A stretch of DNA of 64,000 nt, from contig JAGKQI010000061.1 of NCBI GenBank assembly GCA_018806915.1, forward strand, positions 1,178,001-1,242,000, given 5' to 3'. Below are positions 27,311 through 40,194 of the stretch, piece after piece. Origin of the DNA: Phytophthora colocasiae (lineage: Eukaryota > Oomycota > Peronosporomycetes > Peronosporales > Peronosporaceae). Made by a program: the position numbers and the translations under genes. Position 1 is the stretch's first letter, and every line of letters starts with the position of its first letter. The notes under the pieces were generated by a model. The model worked only from the letters and a program-made list of their open reading frames with translations, made no database searches and was not told the origin of the DNA.

Positions 27311-27759
27311 TGATGTTGGCCGTACCGTATATAGCTCTGGAAGAACAAACGAATCCCCGTCGCAGCAAGTGCTCATTTTTCTTGGAACTTGATGTAGACG
27401 TTTGACTTGGAAGGAAGACCACTTGGGAAGAAAGATGAATATTGGAAAGTGAGAGATTGAATCCATTGATAAAGTTCTAGTTCGGCTGAGCCTACATCTC
27501 TCCCTCCACGCGTCCTTGAATGCTCATGCCACCTGAGTCAGGTCAGTGCACCTGACCCTCGAAATGGGAAAGGAAAGCAGGGATGATGTACTATATGGTA
27601 GTACATACTAGTAGTACTAGTCTAGTACATGCATACAAATTCATGCAGTCCCATCCTGCCTCGTTTGAGGTGATGAACAACGATGACAACCGCATGCATG
27701 TATGATACACCCAGTCTGGGTCCTCTGGGTCCCAGAGGAGTCCTCTGAGGACCGGGCTC

Positions 27760-28815
27760 ACAGGAGTTCGAGTTGGCGACAGCTTGTTACCTGCAAGTAG
27801 AAGTTGAATTGTGTTGCACCACGCCCTATACGGAGATCGCGGATAGCGAGCGAGAAGCGGTTTCCACGTACATCTCCAAGGTTCAGACGCTCAGGGACGT
27901 ACGCCGCGTTGCCCACAAGGAAATTAAACGAGTCCAGCTCCCGACCAGCACGGTTCAATGTTTCCAGTCGCTCTTTAGATCCACGATAGACTGTGCAGAG
28001 CTGTGTCGTAATGCCTCGCTTGTCCTTCGTCCCAGCGTAGGTGAAAGCTGACACGTTCGCGTTCATTATCATGACGCTGTTGGTCTCCATGTTTCGCTTG
28101 TACAGCACGAACTGAAGGTAGTCTGGGCGATCCTTAGGCCATTGCGCACGGCCATTGTTTCCTCTCTTGTCCATATCCTTCCGCTTCTTGCCTCCAACCA
28201 TCACACGACGCACTCGAATCACTGACACTCCGTCGCTGTTGTTCGTCGTGTCTGACACCACAATGCCGCTGCCAAACGCACCACCTCGTGCACTGCTGCA
28301 CGTGTCTCCTTGACCTCAATTGAGGGAAGAAGAAGAAGGTATCGTCTTCTTTCTTCACTTCAGTTGAATCCTTCTCCTCTTCTTGTTGCCAGCGTTCGCG
28401 AGTCTCTTTGGCTTCTTCATCCTTCACTTGTACATCCACCAGTTTCAGCATAAATTCGTTTAGTTTCTCCGCTGTTTCTTCTCCACAAACTCCAGCAATT
28501 GCCACTTTCAACTTCTTCACATCTTCCTTCTCCTGTTTCAGTAAGCTTCTGCTCTCTTATTGGCATTGAACATACCCAACAGTCTCCCAGCCAGTTTACC
28601 CACTAAAGTATTAACCTGCTCGTTCGCTGTATCATTCAGCAGTGCAAACACCTTGTGCTTGAAGACTTCACTGACCTTTGAGGCTTCGCAGCGCGGAGCG
28701 AACCGCTTCACGTCCGAAAGACGCACCACTTGTCCGTCCAGCGCCACCTCACGCACCACAAAGTCCGAGTAGCGCTGCTTGGTGGCGCCATGGAATCCGG
28801 CAGCGGTGGTGCTGC
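27760..28815 (-). pseudogene. PUS7: PUS7 5' fragment, unit C
   Basis: As in unit B, with two further deletions: one removes the LAKA segment before MNANVSAF, the other removes part of the region after RDL. YAGTKDKRG is still visible. Confidence 0.8.
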
Positions 28816-29118
28816 TCGTCGTGGAGGAGGTGGAAGGCGTGGTGGAAGGCGTGGCGGACGAGGTGGCGGACGTCGAGACGGCCCGGACTTCCGTGCTGCA
28901 GGCTACTAGTTGTAGCCTACAACGACGGCGTCCCCGCAGTGTGGACGAGTCAGTAGTGGGTATCCAGCGCTTCGACCTTCGTCGTTGTCACTTGTTGTCC
29001 GCGGTGGAGCGGATCCGCTAATGCTGCGGACGGAAGTGGACGTTTTTGACTGGCTGAAAATGGTCATATCTTTAGTGACATGTCATTAAGTGAGTTCACA
29101 CACACGTCACAGATATAT

Positions 29119-29990
29119 CGGCTGGGCGGAGTAATTGCAGGCGCTGTGTGGCTTCTACTGCGGCCATTAGCGCTGTATCACAGCAGCAAAGACCACTATA
29201 ATGCCCCTGTGTTGAGTATACTGCGTTTCAGCTTCCACGTGCGTCTGCATTCGTTGATCTTGTGGGTTTCTGGGGTTTCTAGTAGTCTCCCTGAGTATTC
29301 CTGATGTGGATCAATTACCCGGTTCAGTAGTACGAGTGCTGGGCAATAACCCCAGTCGGATGACGCTTCGAGGCACAAATGTTTATATCGTCGGCAAGGC
29401 TATTGATCGACTGTAGTGATGACAAATGAAGGGTTTGTGAAGAACCTGACGGAAGTGTGTCAACGTCATGGAGTGGACGAGATTTCGGATCTTTTGGTGA
29501 CTGACGCACGGACACTTGATCACGTTGGTGGACTGTTGCAATTGAAGCCAAAGGTTTCCAGCTCTGAAAGTGTGGAAATACCTCCTGAAACAGCTAAAGA
29601 AGGTGATGGAGATGGAGGTCGACGGCTGAGACTGAGCAACAACGAGAGTCGGAAACTGGGGATTCAGGCGTTACAAGATGGATAAGAGTTTCAAGTACCA
29701 GGAATTGAAGGAATCTTGAGAACAGTGTACACTCCAGGACACTGCAATGATCACGTTTGTTTTGTACTGATGGAGTGGGGATCTGAAAGCTCCTGTCTTA
29801 TTGTCGGGGCTGCATCTTGGGCTTTGGCAGTTGCATGTTTGACTCACTTGCTGACCTCATGGCATCATTAGCGAAGTTGAAGCAATGTGGAGCTGCTAGT
29901 ATCTACCCAGGACACGGACCAGTTGTGGACGATGCAGCTGCTAAGATCCTGAGTACATCACTCACCGTCAGCAGCGTGAGGACGAGATCT
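29119..29990 (+). pseudogene. LACTB2: LACTB2-like gene, unit D, truncated
   Basis: Close relative of unit C, with the same start loss, 11-bp deletion, TGAC duplication and 3' truncation. It has extra single-base losses in G runs (near 29,518, 29,770, 29,778, 29,805 and 29,951) that are not in unit C. Confidence 0.85.
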
Positions 29991-30202
29991 TTGGCCAGCG
30001 TAGCAAAGGCATCTACACTGCGGTTGGATTTCTTAGGCGAAGGTCCATCGTAGATCGTGACAGGTACACCAGGCAACGACGCTGAGCCGGGCTTCACGTG
30101 GTTGTTGTGGGTCGCTTGTCCGGGATGTTTGGGAATGGGAGCTGCTCCACCCGCCTGTGCGTATAAAGCTACCTCCTCGTCGTGCTGAGGAAATGGACAC
30201 AC
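29991..30202 (-). pseudogene. Pro/Ser-rich gene, unit D, N-terminal fragment
   Basis: Same fragment and same fusion junction to LACTB2 as unit C. Confidence 0.5.
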
Positions 30203-30437
30203 GAATCCGAGCAGAAGAGGAGGCTAGGATCCGCTCCAAGATGACTACAACAATTCGTCTGAAATCGAGGAAAGTATTCGTGAAGAACAGCGAGCTCAAG
30301 CAGAGCATGAGGCTGCAATTCAAGCTGAGATAGAGCTGCGGGCCCAAATTCGAGATGAGATTCAAGATGAAGTCAAGGACAAGATACGAGCGGAAATTCG
30401 GAAGGAATTGCTTGGAGAAGAGTTGAAAAAAGCTTGA
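30193..30437 (+). pseudogene. Coiled-coil gene, unit D, frameshifted
   Basis: Same one-base loss as in units A-C. Confidence 0.5.
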
Positions 30438-30728
30438 GTCATCCGCTTCTTCTTTAGTTCTACGTCTGGAAGTGGTCACATGCCTACCAAGCCAACATTT
30501 GCGATGCCAGTCATCTAAAGAAGAATCCATAATATCGAAAAGTTTTGTGATCTTTTTAAATATTTAAAAAGATGCGTGAAGTTGAATTGACACTTGGCGA
30601 TGCAGAAAATTACCCCACAAAGCTTTTAAGGAAAAGGAACGAGATTTCTGGAAAGGTGTAAAACGGAGGCACATCAATCATGAGAATTCCACGACTGTTG
30701 CCTACCATTTTTCATTTTGTAAGCGACT

Positions 30729-30887
30729 ATGGCTCCCAAGTCCCGCGAAGAAGTCTGGAATTCGAATCCATCGGAATGGCACGACAAGTACCACGGGGTT
30801 GGAGATTTTTGTAAGAGGGCGAAGGTATACTATTGCAGAAGCGGACGTTGGGCTAGCTTCGACTGGCTGCTGAGGCAATGGATTTAG
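30729..30887 (+). pseudogene. Ankyrin-like gene N-terminus, unit D
   Basis: Same as unit C, with one extra nonsense change (TGC to TGT is silent, but GGTTGGAGATTTTTGTAAG marks the local difference). All repeats are deleted. Confidence 0.65.
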
Positions 30888-31040
30888 CAGCAACACTTAT
30901 TTTTCTTTTGCTGTTGTTCGCCAAGCTGAGGCTAACGCTACTGCAAGTGGAACCAAGAAGCAAACTCCTCAATCAGATGAATTCACGGTGGTTTCACAGA
31001 CTGCAGTAGAAATGCATGAATCCATAGCAGTGTTTTGTTT

Positions 31041-31836
31041 CTAATCGAGACTATCGATGACTAGATTCATCACGGTACGTAGATCGACAACGGCGATTGC
31101 ATTTACACCATTTGGGAGAGCTTGGTTCGCGGGGATCGACAAGATTCGGTGCATGTCGAAGGTGACATTGGCAGCAGCTCCAGCAGCTGCGGGTCGAATT
31201 CTTCCCCGCGCTATTGTTCTAATGGTTGGGTGTGGCCGGGTCGTACTGTCATAGAGCGCATATCGAATCTGAGTACCAGGGGCACTGACTTTCAATAGCA
31301 GCACATATTAATACTGGATCCCAGTATAACCGAGCCACCATCTGGCAGCTCTCATCAGACTTGCCCACGTCTGAGATCTTCCAACCTCCACTGCGAGCGT
31401 CACCCAATCGGTTACGGTGCGACCTGCCGGTGCCGGTGTTCGGTTGAGCGTAGTTCTCTTTGGGCCGAATGTCGCATCAGCCTCCTTGTTCGGGTTGCCA
31501 GCTCTTCTCGCCGTCATCGAGCCACCTTTTGCAACCTCGAGATCATTTCCAGTTGCACGATTGAACAGTGTCTTGAATTCTTCCGCAGTACTCTCATGCA
31601 CTTTGGTCGGAAGCTCAACAATCACGAGACGCCCATCATCGAGGGCGAGAAATCGAAGCGCAATCCGCAGTCCTTCACCGTCTCCAACGTACTCATTGAA
31701 TGCATCAATGGAGACTCTCACACACGACATAGGGGTCGATTTCGTCGTCATCTTGATCGAAATAACTTGCAACCTCATCAAGCTCCAGCGCATCGATGGC
31801 GACGCGAATATCATCGGCTGTCTTCAAAGTCGTCAT
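31041..31836 (-). pseudogene. Protein D, unit D, broken
   Basis: Full-length homology. A 6-bp insertion near 31,310 introduces an in-frame stop between GYTGIQY and VLLLKV; the same insertion occurs in unit F. A two-base loss near 31,717 shifts the frame in the N-terminal acidic part. Confidence 0.8.
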
Positions 31837-32160
31837 TGATGTTGGCCGTACCTCGTATATAGCTCTGGAAGAACAAAACGAATCCCCGTCGCAGCAAGTG
31901 CTCATTTTTCTTGGAACTTGATGTAGACGTTTGACTTGGAAGGAAGACCACTTGGGAAGAAAGATGAATATTGGAAAGTGAGAGATTGATAAAGTTCTAG
32001 TTCGGCTGAGCCTACATCTCTCCCTCCACGCGTCCTTGAATGCTCATGCCACCTGAGTCAGGTCAGTGCACCTGACCCTCGAAATGGGAAAGGAAAGCGG
32101 GGATGATGTACTATATGGTAGTACATACTGTACTACAGTATGATACTAGTACATGCATAC

Positions 32161-32314
32161 ACTTGCGAGCTAGGGGGCAAAAGAAGTTATATTATCGATT
32201 AGACTTTCTCAACTGTAGTGTACCCCTTTTGTAACCCTGGTTACATCTGCATATCTGTGCCGAAGAGTAGCAGCATCTTTACTGGCGTGAGACTATTCTC
32301 TTCTATCTGCAAGT
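32161..32314 (-). repeat. 3' LTR of copia copy 1
   Basis: 154 bp. Differs from the partner LTR by lacking a 12-bp repeat (AGAGAAGAGTAG). An identical LTR is at 42,149-42,302. Confidence 0.85.
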
Positions 32315-32339
32315 GCCCCACCTGATGCTTCTCGTAGGC

Positions 32340-33843
32340 TTATGTCTCTTCATGCATTGGCATGACTCGTAATGTATCTCTGTGTTTCTCGAAAGTTTCC
32401 TTCGGTAACGACTTTGTGAACATATCTGCAACATTGTCTGCACTTGCAATTTTCTTCACTTCAATTTCGTGTTGCTCTTGCTTCTCACGAATAAAGTGGT
32501 GTCTGATATCTATATGCTTTGTTCGTGAATGAAATTCTGGGTTCTTTGCAATTTTTAATGCACTAGCATTGTCCACATAGACATCAGTCGTCTCTGGCTG
32601 CTTCTTCAGCAGTTCTCTGCTCATCATTCTCAAATGTATAATCTCTTGTACTAACATGCTCAATGAGATGTACTCTGCCTCAGTGGTGTGCAAAGCCACA
32701 GTCTTTTCTGCTTGACTGCACCACGACACTAAGCTTTCACCGAGCATCGTCACATACCCTGCAATCGAATGTCGATCGGGATGGCTAGCAAAATCTGCGT
32801 CACTAAACGCTATCATCTTTAGCTGCAAGGCTACCAATGTGTTTGGTCTCCGCCAAGCACTAATCCATAGTCTTTTGTCTGTTTCCAAATACCTCATGAT
32901 AGTCTTTACTGCTCGCCACTGAGCGATTCCTGGGTTCGCTAAGAACTGACTGCATTCCCTTACTGCGAATGCTATATCTGGCCGTGTCCCGAGCATTAGA
33001 TACATCAGGGAGCCTACGGCAGCTCTGTACGGCTTTCCTTTCATGAGTTCTACCTCATCTCGATCACTTGCGCACAACTCTTTTGTTAATAGTAGCTCTG
33101 GCTTACTAGGAATCCGTACCCCATTACACGTGCTTATGCCAAATTTTTCTAGCCACTGCTCCGGGTACTTCCTTTGTGAGATTCTAAGCTCTCTATTGCT
33201 TCTGTCTCTCTGAATTTCCCAGCCCAGACGATAGTGAACAGGACCAAGGTCTTTCCTCTTGAAGCGTGATTCGAGCATCGTCTTAAATTCATTCACTGTA
33301 TCTGATGGGTGCAAACAATAGCAGATCGTCCACATAGAGAGCAATGAAGCAAGGTGCTCCTTTCACAAACTTCACTCCCACACATGCCTCTGTCTGCAGC
33401 ATGGTGAATCCGTTCTTCTCTAACCACTCTCTCAAAACTCTGTACCACACTCGTAGAGCTTGCTTAAGTCCATAGAGTGATTTCTTCAGTCTACAAACAT
33501 GATCCGGCTTTCTGGGATCTGAAAAACCTTCTGGCTGCTCCATGAATACAGTGACATCTAGTTCACCGTTTAAGAACGCTGTTGTTACGTTCATCTGATG
33601 GACCTCATAGTCTTGTACAGCAGCGAATCCAAGCAAGAACCGCAGCGATTCGAATCGAACAACTGGAGCAAATACCTCTAGGTAGTCAACCCCGTACTCT
33701 TGCAAATAGCCTTTAATCACTAACCGAGCTTTGTACCTCTCGATTGATCCATTTGCTCGATACTTGACACGAAACACCCATCTACTCCTCAGTATTTTCA
33801 TCCCTGGTGTTCGCGGAACGAGCTCCCATGTCAAATTCTCCAT
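32340..33843 (-). pseudogene. pol: Copia copy 1, RT and RNase H region
   Basis: Two overlapping pieces in different frames. The 5' piece starts with WELVPRTPGMKILRSRWVFR and includes the RT motifs up to YVDDLLLFAP; the 3' piece continues with the rest of RT and RNase H (FSDADFASHPD, TTEAEYISL, VDNASALKIAKNPEFHSRTK). The frame is lost near 33,303 by one missing base relative to copy 2. Several amino-acid differences from copy 2 cluster at 32,825-32,890 and 33,150-33,290. Confidence 0.85.
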
Positions 33844-33876
33844 GAGGGAGTCGTATTCTCCTTGCGCTGCTTGTTT

Positions 33877-35338
33877 TCACTGCATAAACTTACCAGATGC
33901 CATTGCTTCTTCGAATGTTGCTGGCTCTTCAATCACTCTTGCAGACATCACTACTACTTCAGCATGCCACTTATTCATGACACTCTTCACAAAGTCCTTT
34001 CGAGCTCTCTCATCACTTGACTCTATCTCTTTTGTCATTAAGACAAAGTCATTCATCCACCTTGGTGGCTTACTCTGACGTCCACTGCGAGTGACTGTCG
34101 GCTCAATGTGAGTTCTCACACTATCACTATCTTCTTCCTCTTTAAATACCTCTCTTAATCCTTTTCTCTTTCGTTTGATCGTGTCTTCTGTCTTTCTACT
34201 CGATTCTGAACGAGCTGCTGTCATTGTGTTAGGCTTCAGGTGGCTTTGACCAAACACCTGCTCGGATGCTTCGTGCTGCACTACACGATCAACTGCTACA
34301 GGTACTGATCTCTCATCCTCAGACCTGCACGCTTCTTCAGCGGCATGTCTGGATGCTCGTCAGATTCTGTAGTACTTCCAATAGCCCCACCTCTTCTAGG
34401 AACCCCAGCACTCGGGCGTTTAGAGAGTATACTCTCTCTCGATGCTTAGCTGGTTTTGGATCGATCCGCACTATACTTTCCACATTGATCGGACGTGGAA
34501 TCTCCAAGCGATCTTGGTCTTCTACACCAATTCCAAGTAATCTGCAGCCAGTGTCTGTCATAGAGTCGGCTTGGCTATCGACAATATACTGCACACCGTC
34601 ACCAAGTTCAATGTCTCCGTCAGTGTCTTTCACCTCGCTGGAATTGTCACCAGGAGCGTGCTGTACACTGCTGCTGTCACCACTGTTCTCAATTGGCAGC
34701 AAATAGTTGTAGAGGTGGGCAATTGCTTCATGGTCATCAAAGCTTTCTCCTAGAGAATCTCCTGCACGTCTCTCCTGCTGTTGTTCTTTGCTTTCGCTCA
34801 CGAATGAGCTTTTTGTTCTTCTTTGCTTGCTCAATGGAGGGCAACTCGGAAAACGACTTTCGTCGAACAGAACAGTGTGGCTGTACACCGGCTTCAACGT
34901 CTCGCAGTCCAAAAGTTTGTAGCCTCTTCGATCTCTTGGATATCCCACAAAGATCATCTTCCTGGCGCGCTTTTCCAATTTCTTTCTCTTGTCGCTCTCC
35001 AGGAATACATACGCAAGACAACCAAACACACGAAGGTGCTTTAGTGGAGGACTACTTCCAAACCACATCTTGTAGGGAGATTCCGCCTTGTTTGCTCGAG
35101 CTGGTAGCAAATTCACACAGTACGCACTCGTGACGGCAGCTTCACCCCACATTTGCTCTGGCAAATTTCCTTCGAACAGCACACAACGTATTCTCTCTGC
35201 AATGGTCCTTATCATCCGCTCTGCAATACCGTTATGCTCAGGAGTTTTCTTCACTGTCAACGTGCAATCCATTCCCAGCTCTTTCTCACAGATGTCTTTC
35301 AGCTTCACAAATTCTTTGCTGAATCCATGTTGAGGCAC
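33877..35338 (-). pseudogene. pol: Copia copy 1, integrase C-terminal part and linker
   Basis: Contains the integrase motif EHNGIAERMIRT and the following FGCLAYVFLE region in one open frame, where copy 2 is broken. The acidic and Lys-rich linker ends at TGA 33,877-33,879, a stop also present in copy 2. Confidence 0.8.
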
Positions 35339-35429
35339 TTCATCTTCATATTCTTCTGTCGCTCAACATTCAGTCGGTACTGTCGAAATATCTCATAGAT
35401 CTCCTTTCTTTCATGCATGACAAACACGC

Positions 35430-37269
35430 TTACAAAGCGGCTAGCTTCGTCAACAAACACACAGAAGTAGCGACAACCGGAGTATGAGGGTGTTTGATAC
35501 GGCCCCCAAGTATCTGAGTGTGCTTTTTCACCGATCTGCCACTCCTCTCTGTTCGTCTGACCTGATCCTTGAAAGACTTACGCGTCATCTTGCTCTCGAT
35601 GCACGCCTCGCACTCTCTACGCTCAAGTGCCTTAACACTGATAACTCCAGTCTGTCTCCATTTCGTCACGCATGATCATTTCAAACGCATTTCGACCTGG
35701 ATGTCCAAGCCGCTTGTGCCACAAAAGAATCTCACTTTACATCCGCACTGGCGGCTGCACAAATTGCAGTTGGCCATTCTTCTTGAATTGTGTTCAATCT
35801 CAAAATGTACAACTTGCTCGCTGGAGACAAGTTTGCGTGCACAACTCCACCATCACCGGCAATTACCGTAGCATAGGCTGGATTATCAGCGCACGGCTAA
35901 GTGGTCTGTACCACGCATTGCAACTTGCATTCGGACTGAAAACAGGTTGAATTGGATCGTCGGAACATAGTATACGTTCCGGAGCCACAACGTCTTCTTC
36001 CCTTGATTTGTATCCACTGTGACTCTCTTGTCCCCAATACCCATGACTTGTAGCTCATGCTTACCACCGACTTCTACTGCGGCTGAAATCGGACAGTAAT
36101 TAACAAGAGAATCCTTCGAGTACGTCATGTGTCGTGTGGCTGCTGAATCCAGAATCCAATCGTTGCTCTTTGTCTTCATTCCGTAGCACCCAGCATCAAT
36201 TGCCATAATTGCTGACTCCGAGCTTGATCTCGAGCTATCGTCTCTTGACATCATGGCTTTCTCGCCATTGTCACGCTTTCGATACTTCCGCGAATCACTA
36301 CGAGAATAGCGACCATCATTGTCCTTGCCATCTCTACTTTCTTTCTGTCCCCGTCTCGTTTTCGGTCTCTATCTCGCTCGCGATCTCTGTCTTGTCTTCG
36401 AGTTGATCTCGATCATCATCGTGAAAGTCACGTCGTGATCTGCATGGCAGTGGATGTCTCCACCCGTGATCCTGCTTCTCACGATAAATTCTGCAGTCAC
36501 GGATATAGTGTCCTCGCATATGGCAGTGAAGACATTTCTTTCTTCCTTGTCTTTGTACTTTGACTCTTGTCACTTCCACGGTTTTTACCTTTCGACACCA
36601 ATGCTGACTCACTTTGATGCTTGGCGTCTGAGTCCTGCCCTTGTAACTGTTCTTGTCTCTCAATTTCCAAGTACGAACTCTCCAGCAGCTCCACAAGCTT
36701 ATCAAACTCAAGCTCTGTGCTCTCTGCTAAAGAATGTACTAGATACGGGCGTAAAATGTTCTCAAACTTGTCATTTAGTACCATCACTAAGATGTAAGGC
36801 TTCAAAGAGTCTTGTAAAGGCAAACCCATGTTCTCAAGCTTCGTGAAGCCCTGCTTCAGCTCCTCGATAAACACTAGTAAGTTCTTTCCTTCTCGTACTT
36901 CATCTCCATAACTGCACGGAGCTGGTGCACTAGTGATAACTTCTGTCGCACCTACGAACATCTTCCTCAGCCGTTCAAGTACCCCAAATGGCGTAGACTC
37001 ATCTTCCACTGTCTTGGAAAGATCTGGCGACAACGTCTTGTCAATCTTCCAGCGTGCGTCCTTCCTGCGCTTTCATGTGAACCTTTGTACTCATCCGGCT
37101 GTTCGTCTTGTGACGGTACATCTTCAGGCTTTGTGCAGAAGTCTTCCCATAGGCCTTTAGCATCCAACTTGAGCTTCAGACGGCTATACCAGCCATTGAA
37201 GTCGCTGCTCTGATCTTCCAGTACAGGAACTGCATAGCCTCTCTGTCTGGCTTTCTTCTCTTCCGACAT
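35430..37269 (-). pseudogene. gag: Copia copy 1, gag, protease and integrase N-terminal part
   Basis: Starts MSEEKKARQRGYAVPVLEDQ, a copia gag. A CCHC knuckle (CLHCHMRGHYIRDC) follows, then an Arg/Asp repeat tract, the protease motif DWILDSAATRHM and part of the integrase HHCC (CEACIESKM). The frame is lost near 37,080, 36,905, 36,540, 36,350, 35,905, 35,740 and 35,655. Confidence 0.8.
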
Positions 37270-37328
37270 GGTGAGGGAAATGACTGATACACAGTAGGAA
37301 CCTCCTTCGAGTCTTTGGGCTCAGAACC

Positions 37329-37494
37329 ACTTGCGAGCTAGGGGGCAGAAGAAGTTATATTATCGATTAGACTTTCTCAACTGTAGTGTACCCCTTTTGT
37401 AACCCTGGTTACATCTGCATATCTGTGCCGAAGAGTAGAGAGAAGAGTAGCAGCATCTTTACTGGCGTGAGACTATTCTCTTCTATCTGCAAGT
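37329..37494 (-). repeat. 5' LTR of copia copy 1
   Basis: 166 bp, with the 12-bp duplication at about 37,437-37,448. The same LTR with the same 12 bp is at 47,332-47,497. Confidence 0.85.
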
Positions 37495-37623
37495 CATACA
37501 AATTCATGCAGTCCCCTCCTGCCTCGTTTGAGGTGATGAACAACGATGACAACCGCATGCATGTATGATACACCCAGTCTGGGTCCTCTGGGTCCCAGAG
37601 GAGTCCTCTGAGGACCGGGCTCA

Positions 37624-38660
37624 CAGGAGTTCGAGTTGGCGACAGCTTGTTACCTGCAAGTAGAAGTTGAATTGTGTTGCACCACGCCCTATACGGAGAT
37701 CGCGGATAGCGAGCGAGAAGCGGTTTCCACGTACATCTCCAAGGTTCAGACGCTCAGGGACGTACGCCGCGTTGCCCACAAGGAAATTAAACGAGTCCAG
37801 CTCCCGACCAGCACGGTTCAATGTTTCCAGTCGCTCTTTAGATCCACGATAGACTGTGCAGAGCTGTGTCGTAATGCCTCGCTTGTCCTTCGTCCCAGCG
37901 TAGGTGAAAGCTGACACGTTCGCGTTCATTATCATGACGCTGTTGGTCTCCATGTTTCGCTTGTACAGCACGAACTGAAGGTAGTCTGGGCGATCCTTAG
38001 GCCATTGCGCACGGCCATTGTTTCCCCCTCTCTTGTCCATATCCTTCCGCTTCTTGCCTCCAACCATCACACGACGCACTCGAATCACTGACACTCCGTC
38101 GCTGTTGTTCGTCGTGTCTGACACCACAATGCCGCTGCCAAACGCACCACCTCGTGCACTGCTGCACGTGTCTCCTTGACCTCAATTGGAGGGAAGAAGA
38201 AGAAGGTATCGTCTTCTTTCTTCACTTCAGTTGAATCCTTCTCCTCTTTCTTGTTGCCAGCGTTCGCGAGTCTCTTGGCTTCTTCATCCTTCACTTGTAC
38301 ATCCACCAGTTTCAGCATAAATTCGTTTAGTTTCTCCGCTGTTTCTTCTCCACAAACTCCAGCAATTGCCACTTTCAACTTCTTCACATCTTCCTTCTCC
38401 TGTTTCAGTAAGCTTCGCTCTCTTATTGGCATTGAACATACCCAACAGTCTCCCAGCCAGTTTACCCACTAAAGTATTAACCTGCTCGTTCGCTGTATCA
38501 TTCAGCAGTGCAAACACCTTGTGCTTGAAGACTTCACTGACCTTTGAGGCTTCGCAGCGGAGCGAACCGCTTCACGTCCGAAAGACGCACCACTTGTCCG
38601 TCCAGCGCCACCTCACGCACCACAAAGTCCGAGTAGCGCTGCTTGGTGGCGCCATGGAAT
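37624..38660 (-). pseudogene. PUS7: PUS7 5' fragment, unit D
   Basis: The same fragment as in units B and C, now separated from protein D by the copia insertion. It has the unit C deletions. An indel at the RAEAY/RAKL junction near 38,415 differs from unit B. Confidence 0.8.
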
Positions 38661-38991
38661 CCGGCAGCGGTGGTGCTGCTCGTCGTGGAGGAGGTGGAAG
38701 GCGTGGTGGAAGGCGTGGCGGACGAGGTGGCGGACGTCGAGACGGCCCGGACTTCCGTGCTGCAGGCTACTAGTTGTAGCCTACAACGACGGCGTCCCCG
38801 CAGTGTGGACGAGTCAGTAGTGGGTATCCAGCGCTTCGACCTTCGTCGTTGTCACTTGTTGTCCGCGGTGGAGCAGATCCGCTAATGCTGCGGACGGAAG
38901 TGGACGTTTTTTGACTGGCTGAAAATGGTCATATCTTTAGTGACATGTCATTAAGTGATATAACGAGAGTTCACACGTCACAGATATATCA

Positions 38992-40052
38992 ATGATGTGG
39001 GCTCCGACGGTGCTGGGCGGAGTAATTGCAGGCGCTGTGTGGCTTCTACTGCGGCCATTAGCGCTGTATCACAGCAGCAAAGACCACTATAATGTCCCTG
39101 TGTTGAGTATACTGCGTTTCAGCTTCCACGTGCGTCTGCATTCGTTGATCTTGTGGGTTTCTGGGGTTTCTAGTAGTCTCCCGAGTATTCCTGATGTGGA
39201 TCAATTACCCGGTTCAGTAGTACGAGTGCTGGGCAATAACCCCAGTCGGATGACGCTTCGAGGCACAAATGTTTATATCGTCGGCAGTGGTTCACGAAGG
39301 CTATTGATCGACTGTAGTGATGGCAATGAAGGGTTTGTGAAGAACCTGACGGAAGTGTGTCAACGTCATGGAGTGGACGAGATTTCGGATCTTTTGGTGA
39401 CTGACGCACGGACACTTGGATCACGTTGGTGGACTGTTGCAATTGAAGCAAAGGTTTCAGCTCTGAAAGTGTGGAAATACCTCCTGAAACAGCTAAAGAA
39501 GGTGATGGAGATGGAGATCGACGGCTGAGACTGAGCAACAACGAGAGTCGGAGACTGGGGATTCAGGCGTTACAAGATGGACAAGAGTTTCAAGTACCAG
39601 GAAGTGAAGAAGTCTTGAGAACAGTGTACACTCCAGGACACTGCAATGATCACGTTTGTTTTGTACTGGATGGAGTGGGGGATCTGAAAGCTCCTGTCTT
39701 ATTCTCGGGGGACTGCATCTTGGGCTTTGGCAGTTGCATGTTTGACTCACTTGCCGACCTCATGGCATCATTAGCGAAGTTGAAGCAATGTGGAGCTGCT
39801 AGTATCTACCCAGGACACGGACCAGTTGTGGACGATGTAGCTGCTAAGATCCTGGAGTACATCACTCACCGTCAGCAGCGTGAGGACGAGATCTTAACGG
39901 TGCTAAAGCAGCACGGGAGACTGACATCGTCCGAGGTTGTGGATAAAATTTACGACCCTTTGCCGTACTTGCTGCGTTTATCTGCAAGGAAGGCAACCGA
40001 GAAGCACCTGCAGAAACTGCTGCTGGAATACCGCGTGCAACGTAGATCGTGA
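38992..40052 (+). pseudogene. LACTB2: LACTB2-like gene, unit E
   Basis: The best N-terminal half. The ATG, hydrophobic segment and [20 protein letters not shown] are in one frame because the 11-bp stretch is present. The TGAC duplication then destroys the HGHLDH frame at about 39,407, and one C is missing near 39,457. The catalytic part continues in another frame to the winged-helix region, which ends early (RVQRRS) at a deletion junction at CGT near 40,043 that joins it to the Pro/Ser-rich gene. Confidence 0.85.
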
Positions 40053-40194
40053 CAGGTACACCAGGCAACGACGCTGAGCCGGGCTTCACGTGGTTGTTGT
40101 GGGTCGGTTGTCCGGGATGTTTGGGAATGGGAGCTGCTCCACCCGCCTGTGCGTATAAAGCTACCTCCTCGTCGTGCTGAGGAAATGGACACAC
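40053..40194 (-). pseudogene. Pro/Ser-rich gene, unit E, N-terminal fragment
   Basis: Only about 45 codons remain (HDEEVALYAQAGG to VPVTIY), then the fusion with the end of LACTB2. Confidence 0.5.

Larger units (their letters stand above)
32161..37494 (-). mobile_element. Ty1/copia LTR retrotransposon, copy 1 (unit D)
   Basis: Short LTRs (154 and 166 bp) and a target duplication CATAC (32,156-32,160 and 37,495-37,499). The order on the minus strand is gag, protease, integrase, RT-RNase H, the copia order. Inside LTRs with inner termini ACTTGC...GCAAGT there is a primer-site-like TGGTTCTGAGCC next to the 5' LTR. Coding is broken in many places. It is inserted into the TAGTAC-rich tract between protein D and PUS7. 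Confidence 0.95.

Noticed and set aside
33731..34078. Plus-strand ORFs opposite copia RT and gag
   Set aside because: They are antisense to well-recognised copia domains and show no protein-like pattern.
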